From NCBI GenBank assembly GCA_965249205.1, contig CBDFLL010000004.1, positions 62,001-126,000 of the forward strand: DNA of 64,000 nucleotides. The letters run 5' to 3'. Origin of the DNA: JAQBVV01 sp965249205. GTDB taxonomy: Bacteria; Acidobacteriota; Vicinamibacteria; Vicinamibacterales; UBA2999. The notes beneath the pieces are model-generated. The model was not told the origin of the DNA and did no database searches. It was given only the letters and a program-made list of their open reading frames with translations. The translations under genes and the position numbers were made by a program. This document shows, piece by piece, positions 8,221-15,651 of this stretch (position 1 is the first letter of the stretch; each line of letters begins with the position of its first letter).

Positions 8221-9592
8221 GGCTCTTCAGGAAGTCGTGTGGGTAAATTGAGTGGATAAAACGAGCTTGCTCCGAGTGGCGAGAAGCGTGTCCAGGGCTG
8301 CTCCAACTGCGATGATGTCCCGATGGCTAATTCCCGGAAGCGACAGCGGCGGCTGTGGGACGCATACGCGTTCCCTGGTGTGCGTCCGCGACACGCGGTG
8401 CGCGGTGTCTTCGGCGACCCGAAGGCGCGCGTCATCACGCTTGTCCGGCGCTCAAAAAAACGCGCTGCGGCTGTTGCGGTCGCGCGCACATGGGCTGGTA
8501 CGACCGGCGCGTGCGTCACGTACGCGATCTCCCTTGCGGCGAGCTACGCATCTACCTGGAAGTCGAGGTGCGGCGCGTGCAATGCCGGCGCTGCGGCAAG
8601 GTGAAGCGCGAGCGGCTCGACTTCCTCGCCGACAATCCGTTTTATACCAAGCGCTTTGCCCAGTACGTGGGCCGGCGCTGCCGCTCGACGACGATCAAGG
8701 ACATGGCCGCGGAGCTCAACCTCGACTGGGACACGGTCAAGACGCTCGAGAAGCATTACATGCAGGCGCAGCTGGCCAAGGCGGGCACCCCGGGGCCGAA
8801 GGTCATCGGCATCGATGAGATCTCGATTCGCAAGGGACACACCTATCGCATCGTGGTAAGCGATCTAATCCGCGAGCGTCCGATCTGGTTTGGAGGGGCG
8901 GATCGCTCGCAGGCGAGCATGGCGCAGTTCTACGAGTGGCTCGGAGACAAGAAGAGCCGAAGCGTTCGCCTGGCGGTGATGGATATGTGGAAGCCGTTTC
9001 GCAACGCGGCGAACACGCACGCGCCCCAGGCGGCGATCCTGTTCGACAAGTTCCATATCCTGCGCCACCTGGGGAAGGCGCTCGACACGGTGCGCAAGGC
9101 CGAGTACGCACGGCTCAGCGGCAAGGATCGTCGCTTCATCAAGGGCCAGAAGTACACGCTGCTGTCGCGCCGCGAGCACCTGACCGTGGAGGGTCGACAG
9201 AATCTCAAGACCCTGCTCGCGGCCAACAAGCGATTGAACACCGCCTACCTGCTCAAGGAATCGTTCGCCCAGATGTGGAGCTACGAGCGGGAAGCGTGGG
9301 CACGGCGTTTCTTCGAGAACTGGCGGGCGAGTCTGAAGTGGCAGCGCCTTGCGCCCTACCAGAAGTTCGCCGAGATGATCGATCGCCATTGGGATGGCAT
9401 CGCCGCCTATTGCAAGCCCGAAAACAAGGTGTCGCTCGGGTTCGTCGAGGGGCTCAATAACAAGATCCGCGTCATCCAGCGCCGCGCGTACGGACTGCGC
9501 GATGAGGAATACCTGCGGCTCAAGATCCTTTCCTGCATGTTACCCGCGCTCTAAAATGCCCCGAAATCACCCACTCGATTACCTGAAGAGCC
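8221..9592 (+). mobile_element. ISL3-family insertion sequence
   Basis: Imperfect terminal inverted repeats start GGCTCTTCAGG at 8221 and end CCTGAAGAGCC at 9592; the similarity extends over about 24 bp. Flanking octamers aaaattaa (8213-8220) and taaattaa (9593-9600) match at 7 of 8 positions, consistent with the 8-bp target duplication of ISL3. It has inserted between two S24-type repressor tails. Confidence 0.85.
8355..9554 (+). CDS. ISL3-family transposase, probably translated from 8323 with a -1 shift
   Basis: The zinc-ribbon (CGCCGRAHMGWYDRR ... VQCRRCG), the HTH region and the DDE domain are in this frame: GIDEISIRKGHTY, VRLAVMDMWKPFR and FVEGLNNKIRVIQRRAYG. The expected first ~45 residues, including FPGVRP and FGDPKARVITLVRRSKK, are in the frame starting ATG 8323. 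The frames meet at a run of seven A residues (TCAAAAAAACG, about 8454-8460). A -1 slip there joins them into a full-length protein. This is either a programmed frameshift or an inactivating indel. Confidence 0.85.
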   Translation: MGRIRVPWCASATRGARCLRRPEGARHHACPALKKTRCGCCGRAHMGWYDRRVRHVRDLPCGELRIYLEVEVRRVQCRRCGKVKRERLDFLADNPFYTKRFAQYVGRRCRSTTIKDMAAELNLDWDTVKTLEKHYMQAQLAKAGTPGPKVIGIDEISIRKGHTYRIVVSDLIRERPIWFGGADRSQASMAQFYEWLGDKKSRSVRLAVMDMWKPFRNAANTHAPQAAILFDKFHILRHLGKALDTVRKAEYARLSGKDRRFIKGQKYTLLSRREHLTVEGRQNLKTLLAANKRLNTAYLLKESFAQMWSYEREAWARRFFENWRASLKWQRLAPYQKFAEMIDRHWDGIAAYCKPENKVSLGFVEGLNNKIRVIQRRAYGLRDEEYLRLKILSCMLPAL

Positions 9593-9636
9593 TAAATTAA
9601 AATCTTCTCGTCTTGCATCGTCGAGTAGAGCCCAAA

Positions 9637-9714
9637 CTACAGCGTCCGCCCCGTCCACATCACCTGCCCGAGCACCTGAGCGGCGCGGGGCCACGGCACC
9701 GGCAGTCGCGACGA
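9637..9714 (-). pseudogene. S24-type repressor tail, copy 2
   Basis: 26 codons: SSRLPVPWPRAAQ then VLGQVMWTGRTL and stop. It begins immediately after the stop of the HNH-type gene upstream (9722) and has no start of its own. It is nearly identical at its end to copies 1 and 4a. Confidence 0.65.
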
Positions 9715-9721
9715 TTGCGGG

Positions 9722-10498
9722 TCACTGTCCGGGCTTCTGGAGAAGGCCTGCGTCTATGTCGGCCTGGATGTGTGATATGGCAAGCTGGAAATCATTTCTC
9801 TCGCTGTCCGACATCGCGCGCCGCTGTATTGCAAATGGTTCGTCCTCCCTCAGAAGGAACTGCTTCAGTTCGTTAGGTGGCTTTTGTTGATCGACCTTTA
9901 TGATGAATGTAAAGCCACCGTATATGTAGAACTGGTAGAAGTTAACGCCCGAATACTTGGGACGCTTCGGATCCCTCATGTACGACTGTCCGATGTTCTT
10001 TATTCCAAAGTGCTCTTCATCATGGAAGAACCATGCCATCACCGCATAGTCATCAGAGCAACCGGGTGAATCAGTCTTGATTCTCAGGGTTAAGTCATTG
10101 CGCCATTCCTCGCGCAAGGAAACATTCTTGTACATGTTGGTATCGCACGCATCTGCTCGCCACAGAATCAACATCAGCCAGAGTTTCAGCTTCTTGTAGT
10201 CAACGTCTGAGGCAATTAATGAACCGTTTAACGGTTCTCCGGCCTGTCCATCCCTGTATTTCCTAACAAAATCAACCCCATACTCGTCATACTGACCGAA
10301 CGAACCCTCACATTGTTGACATACGAACTGACCGTATTCTCCTGTCTGGCTTCGCACCGTATAGCGCTGATCACGTGAGTAGATCTCAGAGGCGCCTTCG
10401 CCCTGAAAATCTTTGTGGAGAGCTTGCGGGATTACGTGCGAATCGACTAGCTTTTTGGACTCCCCACACAACCGGCACTCTCCATAGTGTTTCGCCAT
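9722..10498 (-). CDS. HNH-like zinc-binding protein of unknown function
   Basis: Start chosen at ATG 10498 (MAKHYGECRLCGESKKLVDS). 258 aa. A CRLCG ... DSHVIP motif followed about 50 residues later by CQQCEGSFGQYDEYG makes a treble-clef/HNH-type zinc site. The remainder is alpha/beta (WLMLILWRADACD, WFFHDEEHFGIKNIG, YGGFTFIIKV) without a family I can name. Base composition is visibly more AT-rich than neighbours, suggesting recent transfer. It lies between two S24 tails, a position where phages carry accessory (often defence or superinfection-exclusion) genes; that role is inference only. Confidence 0.75.
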   Translation of the reverse strand: MAKHYGECRLCGESKKLVDSHVIPQALHKDFQGEGASEIYSRDQRYTVRSQTGEYGQFVCQQCEGSFGQYDEYGVDFVRKYRDGQAGEPLNGSLIASDVDYKKLKLWLMLILWRADACDTNMYKNVSLREEWRNDLTLRIKTDSPGCSDDYAVMAWFFHDEEHFGIKNIGQSYMRDPKRPKYSGVNFYQFYIYGGFTFIIKVDQQKPPNELKQFLLREDEPFAIQRRAMSDSERNDFQLAISHIQADIDAGLLQKPGQ

Positions 10499-10524
10499 CG
10501 CCAAAGATCTCCTGAGTCGAGGTC

Positions 10525-10617
10525 TCAGGCGAACGTCCGGGCCGCCCACTCTACCTCGCCGATCACGTCGGCATCGGCTGGCCAGGGCCGCGTTGGCCAT
10601 TCCTGCTTGTCCAGGTT
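10525..10617 (-). pseudogene. S24-type repressor tail, copy 3
   Basis: 31 codons: NLDKQEWPTRPWPADAD, then VIGEVEWAARTFA and stop. This is the second tail type (VxWAARTF instead of VMWTGRTL). The common sequence begins at gaacgtccgggccgcccac on the plus strand. There is no start codon or upstream half. Confidence 0.65.
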
Positions 10618-10706
10618 GTCGCGACCTGCATCACGGGAGTCACCCCACGAGCCGCTGTCGCACGTTGCCGTCGGCGACCGTGCGCCCGAGCCAGACGACC
10701 ACGCTC

Positions 10707-10913
10707 TTAGGCGGCGTCGCCGGAGACGCGCCGGCCCGCAATTGCCTCGCGGAGCCCTTCGAGCAAGCCTTCGAGCTTGGCCTGCCCGTGCTCAACAGCG
10801 GCCAGTCGGGCCTCCAGCTTGTCCATTCGCGCATTGAGCCCATGCTGGCCCGAAAGAATGAGCCCAGCCAACGCCACGCCCACGCCCACGATGCCAATCA
10901 GTTCTGCACTCAT
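10707..10913 (-). CDS. Small membrane protein with coiled coil
   Basis: 68 aa: one transmembrane helix (ELIGIVGVGVALAGLILS) followed by a heptad-type stretch (ARMDKLEARLAAVEHGQAKLEGLLEGLREAI). It resembles small holin-like or morons-type membrane proteins, but no family can be assigned. It sits between S24 tails 3 and 4. Between 10618 and 10706 the minus strand also shows SVVVWLGRTVADGNV, another degraded tail-like piece. Confidence 0.55.
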   Translation of the reverse strand: MSAELIGIVGVGVALAGLILSGQHGLNARMDKLEARLAAVEHGQAKLEGLLEGLREAIAGRRVSGDAA

Positions 10914-10928
10914 GTCAGTCTCTCCATA

Positions 10929-10970
10929 CTACGCGAACGTCCGCGCCGCCCACTTCACCTCGCCGCTTGC
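10929..10970 (-). pseudogene. S24-type repressor tail, copy 4b
   Basis: 14 codons, ASGEVKWAARTFA and stop, directly abutting copy 4a. Two tail types stand back to back here with no gene between them. Confidence 0.55.
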
Positions 10971-11042
10971 TCACAGCGTCCGCCCCGTCCACATCACCTG
11001 CCCGCGCACCACGGCCCCCTCCGGCCACGGCAATCCGGCCGC
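10971..11042 (-). pseudogene. S24-type repressor tail, copy 4a
   Basis: 24 codons: AAGLPWPEGAVVRG, then QVMWTGRTL and stop. It starts at the base after the stop of the 11043 gene, so the junction between gene and tail is exact. Confidence 0.6.
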
Positions 11043-11372
11043 CTACGGCTCGCGCGGGTGCGCCGCGTCCCACTCGCGGGCGCGGCGCTGCGCCTCGGCA
11101 AGTTGCTCGGGGGTCAACTGCTCGGCCAGAGCGTCGCGCAACGCGATGGCGCGCTCGCGAATGTCTCCCGCGGACCGGGAGGCGGCGAGGCCGAACGACA
11201 CGTACGCCGACACGGCGTCCTTCGGCAAGCCGCGCCCATCGGTGTCCACCATCCCATGGATGGCGCGGATCCCGGCCGGGTCCACGTGGTAGGCCCCAGG
11301 GAGGAGGACCGCGAGGCCGCCGACGACAACCCCAGCGGTCACGGCTAAGAGCGCTGCTGTCATGCGAACCAT
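11043..11372 (-). CDS. Small membrane-anchored protein
   Basis: Start chosen at ATG 11372 (MVRMTAALLAVTAGVVVGGLAVLLPG), which gives an N-terminal transmembrane or signal segment. About 109 aa. The soluble part is helical (AGDIRERAIALRDALAEQLTPEQLAEAQRRAREWDAA) and ends HPREP. Reading upstream is open into S24 tail 5 with no stop, so a fusion could be made from further up. The ending AEAQRRAREWDAAHPREP recurs as a non-coding remnant at about 11471-11553 and 13256-13325. No function is recognised. Confidence 0.55.
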   Translation of the reverse strand: MVRMTAALLAVTAGVVVGGLAVLLPGAYHVDPAGIRAIHGMVDTDGRGLPKDAVSAYVSFGLAASRSAGDIRERAIALRDALAEQLTPEQLAEAQRRAREWDAAHPREP

Positions 11373-11475
11373 GGTGTACTTCCTATCGAACGTCCGGGCC
11401 GCCCACTTTACCTCGCCGATGACCCTCGGCGTCATTCGGCCAGCGGCGTATCGGCCAGGGTATCGCTACGGTTCC
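11373..11475 (-). pseudogene. S24-type repressor tail, copy 5, running into the next gene
   Basis: The minus strand reads VAIPWPIRRWPNDAE in one frame and VIGEVKWAARTFDRKY in another, so the tail carries a one-base shift. It lacks a stop before the start of the 11043-11372 gene. Immediately upstream (to about 11553) is a degraded copy of the REWDAAHPREP end. Confidence 0.55.
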
Positions 11476-11620
11476 CGCGGGTGCGCGGCGTCCCACTCGC
11501 GCGCGCGGCGCTGGGCCTCGCTCCGGCCCTCAGGCGTCAGCCGCTCGGCCACGGCAACAGGGAGCCCGAGAATCGGGACCGCCGTCGTCAATATCGACGG
11601 GCAATGGGTAACGGTCGAAC

Positions 11621-12268
11621 TCAACGCCTTTGTTGGGCCTCAGCCAGCCGGGAATTAGCGTTTTTCTTCGCGCCTTTTTTCTTCACCTTCGGCCTGTTCG
11701 AGCTGTCGAGTATCCGCTTCTCCATGCGGACGAAGTCGATCTCAAGCTGCCCACCCAGTGGGTATCTGATCAGGTCCCGCACGACGAACCCATGACTCGC
11801 ATAGAACGGTTGCCCAGGTAGCGTGGCTACAAGCTCGAGGCGATGGTATCCCATGAGAAGCGCCTCGCGCGCGCAGCGCTCCAAGAGAAGGGAGCCGATA
11901 CCCCGGCGCGCGAAGGCCGGCCTGACAAAGAACGCGCGAATGCGCGCCGCACCGTCCACCGGATCGATAGTGTCCGCGCTCCGACTAGATTCCGCGTCGC
12001 TGCCGAACAGTGTTGCTCGGTAGCTCCAACCACCGCATGCAGCCATGACGCCGTCCACCAAGGCGATAAGATACGTCTTGTCGACGATCAACTGTGTGTC
12101 CACGCCCCACGCAGCTTTCAGTGCCCCCTCGATCTGCGCCGGTGAATAGTGCGACAAGCTGAGCGTCCGCGCAGACTCCCTGACGAGGGACGCGATTTCA
12201 GCAACCTCCTCTAGCGTGGCAACTTGCACTGTCGGGTGCGCCATGCGTGGCGACGCCAAGTCCTTCAC
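11621..12268 (-). CDS. GNAT-family N-acetyltransferase
   Basis: 215 aa. GTG at 12268 overlaps the stop of the preceding S24 piece (GTGA); ATG 12244 is an alternative. GNAT landmarks are ARIRAFFVRPAFARRGIGSLLLERC (motif A with the R/Q-x-x-G-x-G/A acetyl-CoA loop), YHRLELVATLPGQPFYASHGF (motif B) and an N-terminal EVAEIASLVRES. The C-terminal tail is lysine-rich (PKVKKKGAKKNA). Substrate unknown. It could be a self-protection, antibiotic or protein acetyltransferase. Confidence 0.85.
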   Translation of the reverse strand: MKDLASPRMAHPTVQVATLEEVAEIASLVRESARTLSLSHYSPAQIEGALKAAWGVDTQLIVDKTYLIALVDGVMAACGGWSYRATLFGSDAESSRSADTIDPVDGAARIRAFFVRPAFARRGIGSLLLERCAREALLMGYHRLELVATLPGQPFYASHGFVVRDLIRYPLGGQLEIDFVRMEKRILDSSNRPKVKKKGAKKNANSRLAEAQQRR

Positions 12269-12465
12269 TTCCTCTCGAACGGCCCAGGGACCACTAGCGA
12301 GTGGGGTGCGTCATCTGTGCGGAGCTGCCAGCCGTCCTCGTCGCGCTGAAGTCGCTTTACGATAGGGCCGTCGTCGGCGCGCACCGCGAAGATGCTCGCC
12401 GTGGCTCTATCGTTCACACGCCCACCCGTCATTGTCTTCTGTCCATGCTCCGCTGGTAGGCACAC
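12265..12465 (-). pseudogene. S24-type repressor C-terminal fragment, copy 6
   Basis: It reads ASIFAVRADDGPIVKRLQ, EDGWQLRTDDAPHSLVV, PGPFERK and stop. It is homologous to copy 1 (IFAVRAEDGPLVKRLQ). Here the final GxVxWxGR strand is replaced by a different ending, and its stop overlaps the GNAT start. It may be translated from ATG 12465 as a 66-residue peptide. Confidence 0.6.
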
Positions 12466-13151
12466 TGTCCGCGCGGCACGCCGTTCGGGTGATCACGACG
12501 CAACGCCGTACAATTCCTGTAGGGACCGCAGCTCACTTGAGTGCTCGAGCGCGGCGGTATTTCGCCATCGCGGTCAGGTGGAGTGGCACCACGAGCCACA
12601 ACGACTAGGCTGGTCGAGGCGCAGTTCGACAGCACGCGCTCGAGGGCGTCAGCTTCGAGCTGGTCGATTGTCAGCCCGTATGTGCGGCGGACGGCGACGA
12701 CGCGCTCCGCGAACCAGCACCGGTTCTGGTCGGGCAACCACTCCGCACCGTCGCGATCGCGCTTCTGGTTACGATTCACGCTTGGAGCCGCCAGCGTCAG
12801 GTTTAGCAGATCGCTTGCGAAGCGCCGCCGCGTCGCGCCGTCGGCCGCACACAACCCGCTGTCGTGAGCCTCAGATCGGGCGACCATGTGCTCGATGTCG
12901 GTCTCTCTGTCGCTGGCGAACCACCGTCCCGTGTACGGACCGTAGACGCCACCGAGTTGGGCGACAATCTGGTCTTCGACCGACTGCGGGTAACGGTAGT
13001 CGTCGGCATCGTAGGGTGAGCAGCGCACTTCCGGCGCGACCACCAAGCCTCGCCACGAGGTCTGCGCGACGATCGTCGAGAATGATGCAGTGAGTGCCGC
13101 AAGGCTGAGGGCGACGCCCGCGAGTACAGTACGACAACAATGACGTCCCAT
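12429..13151 (-). CDS. Secreted HNH nuclease with partial excalibur-type tail
   Basis: Start chosen at ATG 13151, giving a signal peptide (CCRTVLAGVALSLAALTASFSTIVAQ). 240 aa. The core DIEHMVARSEAHDSGLC ... RRRFASDLLNLTLAAPSVNR, then NQKRDRDGAEWLP, is the HNH pattern of exported DUF1524-like nucleases: catalytic His in the EHMV motif and Asn in LTLAAPSVNRNQKRD. The C-terminus GPYRNCTALRRDHPNGVPRG begins an excalibur-type calcium-binding motif but stops at MDRRQ, before the usual acidic end. Probably truncated by a few residues; the nuclease core looks intact. Confidence 0.75.
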   Translation of the reverse strand: MGRHCCRTVLAGVALSLAALTASFSTIVAQTSWRGLVVAPEVRCSPYDADDYRYPQSVEDQIVAQLGGVYGPYTGRWFASDRETDIEHMVARSEAHDSGLCAADGATRRRFASDLLNLTLAAPSVNRNQKRDRDGAEWLPDQNRCWFAERVVAVRRTYGLTIDQLEADALERVLSNCASTSLVVVARGATPPDRDGEIPPRSSTQVSCGPYRNCTALRRDHPNGVPRGQCAYQRSMDRRQ

Positions 13152-13171
13152 CGCTCCTCTTCTCCTTCTTT

Positions 13172-13252
13172 CTAAAACGTCCGGGCCGCCCACTTCACCT
13201 CGCCGATGACCTCGGCGTCATCCGGCCAGCGGCGTGTCGGCCAGGGTATCGC
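13172..13252 (-). pseudogene. S24-type repressor tail, copy 7
   Basis: 27 codons: AIPWPTRRWPDDAE, then VIGEVKWAARTF and stop. Upstream on the minus strand is another REWDAAHPREP remnant (13256-13325), after which the plus-strand phage-type genes begin. No complete S24 gene exists anywhere in the window. Confidence 0.65.
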
Positions 13253-13370
13253 TACGGCTCGCGCGGGTGGGCCGCGTCCCACTCGCGCGCGCGGCGCTGC
13301 GCCTCGCTCCGGCCCTCGGGCGTCCACCGGCGGCGACCGAGGATCCGGTCGGTGCGCTCGGGTAGCGGCG

Positions 13371-14027
13371 ATGCGCATTTCGACCACGACCCTCGAATCC
13401 TTCCGGCTGTTCATGGAGCTGGAGCAGGCGTGGATGAGCGAGGACGAGCTGCTCGCGACGATTCGCGGGGTGTTCGTGCCGACCCACAAGGTTCTGGTCG
13501 GTGGGGCGTTCGGGAAGATTCTCGAAACGCCCGACCGCTACCGGGTGGCCGGCGGGTATCGGTGCGACGGTATTGCCCTCGGGGATGACGTGATGGGCCC
13601 CGCGCTCGCCCTGATCGACCGGCCGCACACGGTCTTTGAGGCCAAGGCCGTCGGGCGCTATGGCACGCACGACGTCGTCGCCAAGGCGGATCAGATGGTC
13701 GGCGGCCACCTCATCGAAACCAAGACGACGCTCTCGACCTTCAACTTCGACAAGTACGCGCAGTCCTGCCAGTGGCGCTTCATGGCGGACATCTTCCAGC
13801 CGTCGCTGGTGACGTACCACGTTGCGTGTCTGCACGAAGAGCGGTCGACCGGGGTCATCTCCCTCCGCGGCATCGAGCGCTTCAACCTCTATCCGTATGC
13901 CGAGCTGAGGCGCGACTGCGAGGGCCTGGTCCAGCAGTTCGCCGACTACGTCACGGCCAAAGGACTGGACGGGCTGCTCAACGACCGGCAGCGTGCCCTC
14001 AGCGGCGGCCTCGAGGCGGTGGCGTGA
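13371..14027 (+). CDS. PD-(D/E)XK-like phage nuclease
   Basis: Start chosen at ATG 13371 (MRISTTTLESFRLFMELEQAW), 218 aa. The earlier open frame overlaps repressor-tail repeats. VFEAKAVG and LIETKTTLSTFNFDKYAQSCQWRFMAD, preceded by GYRCDGIAL, fit the D ... ExK core with a Gln/Tyr motif of RecB/exonuclease-type phage nucleases. It is the first gene of a tightly packed plus-strand operon; its TGA overlaps the next ATG. Probable role: recombination or DNA processing during phage replication. Confidence 0.7.
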   Translation: MRISTTTLESFRLFMELEQAWMSEDELLATIRGVFVPTHKVLVGGAFGKILETPDRYRVAGGYRCDGIALGDDVMGPALALIDRPHTVFEAKAVGRYGTHDVVAKADQMVGGHLIETKTTLSTFNFDKYAQSCQWRFMADIFQPSLVTYHVACLHEERSTGVISLRGIERFNLYPYAELRRDCEGLVQQFADYVTAKGLDGLLNDRQRALSGGLEAVA

Positions 14028-14164
14028 TGGCTGCGGCCACCGACGCCTGTCAGTACTGCGGCCGCGAAAGCGATGTGCCGTGGATGGTGATGTTTGGGTT
14101 GACGTGCTTGGGGATCGGGGTGGTCCTCGGGGCCGGCTCGGCGTGGCTTTACTGGCTGCGATGA
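14027..14164 (+). CDS. Small zinc-ribbon/transmembrane protein
   Basis: 45 aa. It starts with ATG overlapping the previous stop (TGATG). CQYCGRES suggests a half zinc ribbon, then one transmembrane helix (VMFGLTCLGIGVVLGAGSAWLYWL). Typical of small phage operon proteins; function unknown. Confidence 0.5.
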   Translation: MAAATDACQYCGRESDVPWMVMFGLTCLGIGVVLGAGSAWLYWLR

Positions 14165-14248
14165 AAGAGGGGGCGTGGTGGCTTTGCCCACGAACTACTC
14201 CAAAACCAGGGCTTGTTGGGCAGGGGCGGTCACGAGGTGTCTATAAAC

Positions 14249-14449
14249 ATGTCAACACAGAATTCTGTCCAGCCGAATCGCCGAGATAGACACTGGGAAA
14301 CCGCAATTAGAGACGCTGAAGCGGAGGTCCGCGAGCTTGAGGGCAAGCGGCGTCGCCTTAAGCGAGCGATCGTCGTGTTTCGGCGAAACAGAGACGAAGG
14401 TGTGCCGTGGCCCGGCACCGACGAAGTTGTTGGGCAGCAGCCCGGTTAA
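14249..14449 (+). CDS. Small coiled-coil protein
   Basis: 66 aa from ATG 14249 (MSTQNSVQPNRRDRHWETAI). It has a single charged helix (RDAEAEVRELEGKRRRLKRAIVVFRRNRDEG). The region is less GC-biased than its neighbours. Not recognised. Confidence 0.45.
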   Translation: MSTQNSVQPNRRDRHWETAIRDAEAEVRELEGKRRRLKRAIVVFRRNRDEGVPWPGTDEVVGQQPG

Positions 14450-14516
14450 TTGTGCAGAACCGTGTTTCTAGGCAAAGCCGTGGGCCGGCGACACACCGCC
14501 GTGAGGTCGCGGCGTA

Positions 14517-14819
14517 GTGGCTGAGGCGCTGTCGCTGCCGTTCGCCGGCGCGACGCCGATCAGCCGTCACCGGTCGGCCCAGGCCGCGCAGGCGGCCTCG
14601 CGGGGCCGGGCGACGAAGACGCGGCACTACGTGGCGTTGCTCGCGGAGGCGGGGGAGTTCGGGCTGAGCGATCACGAGACGGTGCGGCTCACGGGGTGGC
14701 CGCTGTCGTCGGTGTGTTCGATTCGCAACGGGGCGGTGCGGGCGCAGTTGGTGGTGCCCGCGTCGCGGGTGGGGGTCAGCCCCTACGGGCTGCAGGTGAC
14801 GTGCTGGAGACGGCGATGA
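14517..14819 (+). CDS. Phage-type winged-helix protein
   Basis: 100 aa from GTG. RHRSAQAAQAASRGRATKTRHYVALLAEAG is followed by a winged helix (LSDHETVRLTGWPLSSVCSIRNGAV, then VGVSPYG). Proteins with this arrangement occur in phage early regions, where they may sense or bind DNA. Gap of 68 bp from the previous gene. Confidence 0.6.
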   Translation: MAEALSLPFAGATPISRHRSAQAAQAASRGRATKTRHYVALLAEAGEFGLSDHETVRLTGWPLSSVCSIRNGAVRAQLVVPASRVGVSPYGLQVTCWRRR

Positions 14820-14906
14820 CGCTCCGCCGAGGAGAACGTCCACGCGGTACCGCTGCCGGGTTCGGTCATCCCACGTACATGAGAGCAGGCGAAAGGACGT
14901 CATTCG

Positions 14907-15356
14907 GTGGTGGTTGAGAAGGCGCCCGCGTTTCAGTTCTACCCGAAGGAATTTCTGAGCTCGTCCAAGGTGATCGCGATGACGCCTGCCGAGCGCGGAG
15001 CGTATATCACCCTCCTCTCGATGCAGTGGTTGGACGGCAGCCTCCCGACCGACCTGTCGGTGTTGGCGCGGCTCGTGGGTCTGCCAACGGCGACCTTCAA
15101 ACGCCTCTGGCCGGCGAATCTGGCACGTTGTTTTGAGGAGCGCGAGGGACGGCTTCTGAACGCCAGGCTGGAAGACGAACGGAAGAAGCAAGCCGCATTC
15201 CGGCATAGGCAGTCTGATGCCGCGGCATCATCGTGCGGCTCGTCGCGTGGTACGGCGCCCTGCGCTACGTCGCCGGGCAGTCTGGTGAGGGCGGCACACT
15301 GGAGCAGCCAGGGCCGTTGGTCAAGAAAGCGACGTGCACGAAGCGGAGCAGGCCTG
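14907..15356 (+). CDS. DUF1376 (YdaU-like) phage replication protein, 3' end damaged
   Basis: GTG start behind gaaagga. KAPAFQFYPKEFLSSSKVIA, MTPAERGAYITLLSMQWLDG and the SVLARLVGL ... FKRLWPANLARCFEEREGRL stretch are the DUF1376 domain, which in phages precedes helicase-loader or replisome-organiser functions. After RLEDERKKQAAFRHRQ the frame turns into low-quality sequence. A neighbouring frame (VRLVAWYGALRYVAGQSGEGG) looks more coding, so a frameshift or deletion lies near 15200. The same frame continues open into the next gene, which has its own ATG at 15357. Confidence 0.65.
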
Positions 15357-15650
15357 ATGACTAAGCACACGGCGAACATACGGATTGACCCACCCCCTTG
15401 GATCGTCGACTACGAGGATGATCCCACCTCCGTCAGAAGCGCCACCGGCTCGACGACGGCGGCCGTCTTCGGCCCGTTCGGCAATGCTCGGCTGATCGCC
15501 GCCGCGCCCGAGCTGCTGAAGGCGCTTGACGAGACGGTCACGAGATTCGAGCGGTGCATGGTGCACGCGGGATCAGATCCCACCTATGCACACGAAGCGA
15601 CCAGAGATGCCCGATCCGCCATCGCCAAGGCGCGAGGAGAGACCGACTGA
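15357..15650 (+). CDS. Small phage protein with NARLIAAAPELL motif
   Basis: 97 aa from ATG 15357. It contains GPFGNARLIAAAPELLKALDETV, a motif seen in many small phage and prophage proteins of unknown function. It is fused in frame to the damaged end of the previous gene, but its ATG and family boundaries suggest a separate gene. Confidence 0.6.
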   Translation: MTKHTANIRIDPPPWIVDYEDDPTSVRSATGSTTAAVFGPFGNARLIAAAPELLKALDETVTRFERCMVHAGSDPTYAHEATRDARSAIAKARGETD

Positions 15651-15651
15651 G

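Noticed and set aside
12392..13093. Arg-rich plus-strand frame
   Set aside because: Opposite of the secreted HNH nuclease; composition is typical of an antisense shadow in GC-rich DNA.
7880..13325. Integron cassette array
   Set aside because: The repeats lack GTTRRRY/RYYYAAC cores and the symmetrical attC fold, and they encode protein tails in one frame; no integron integrase is seen.
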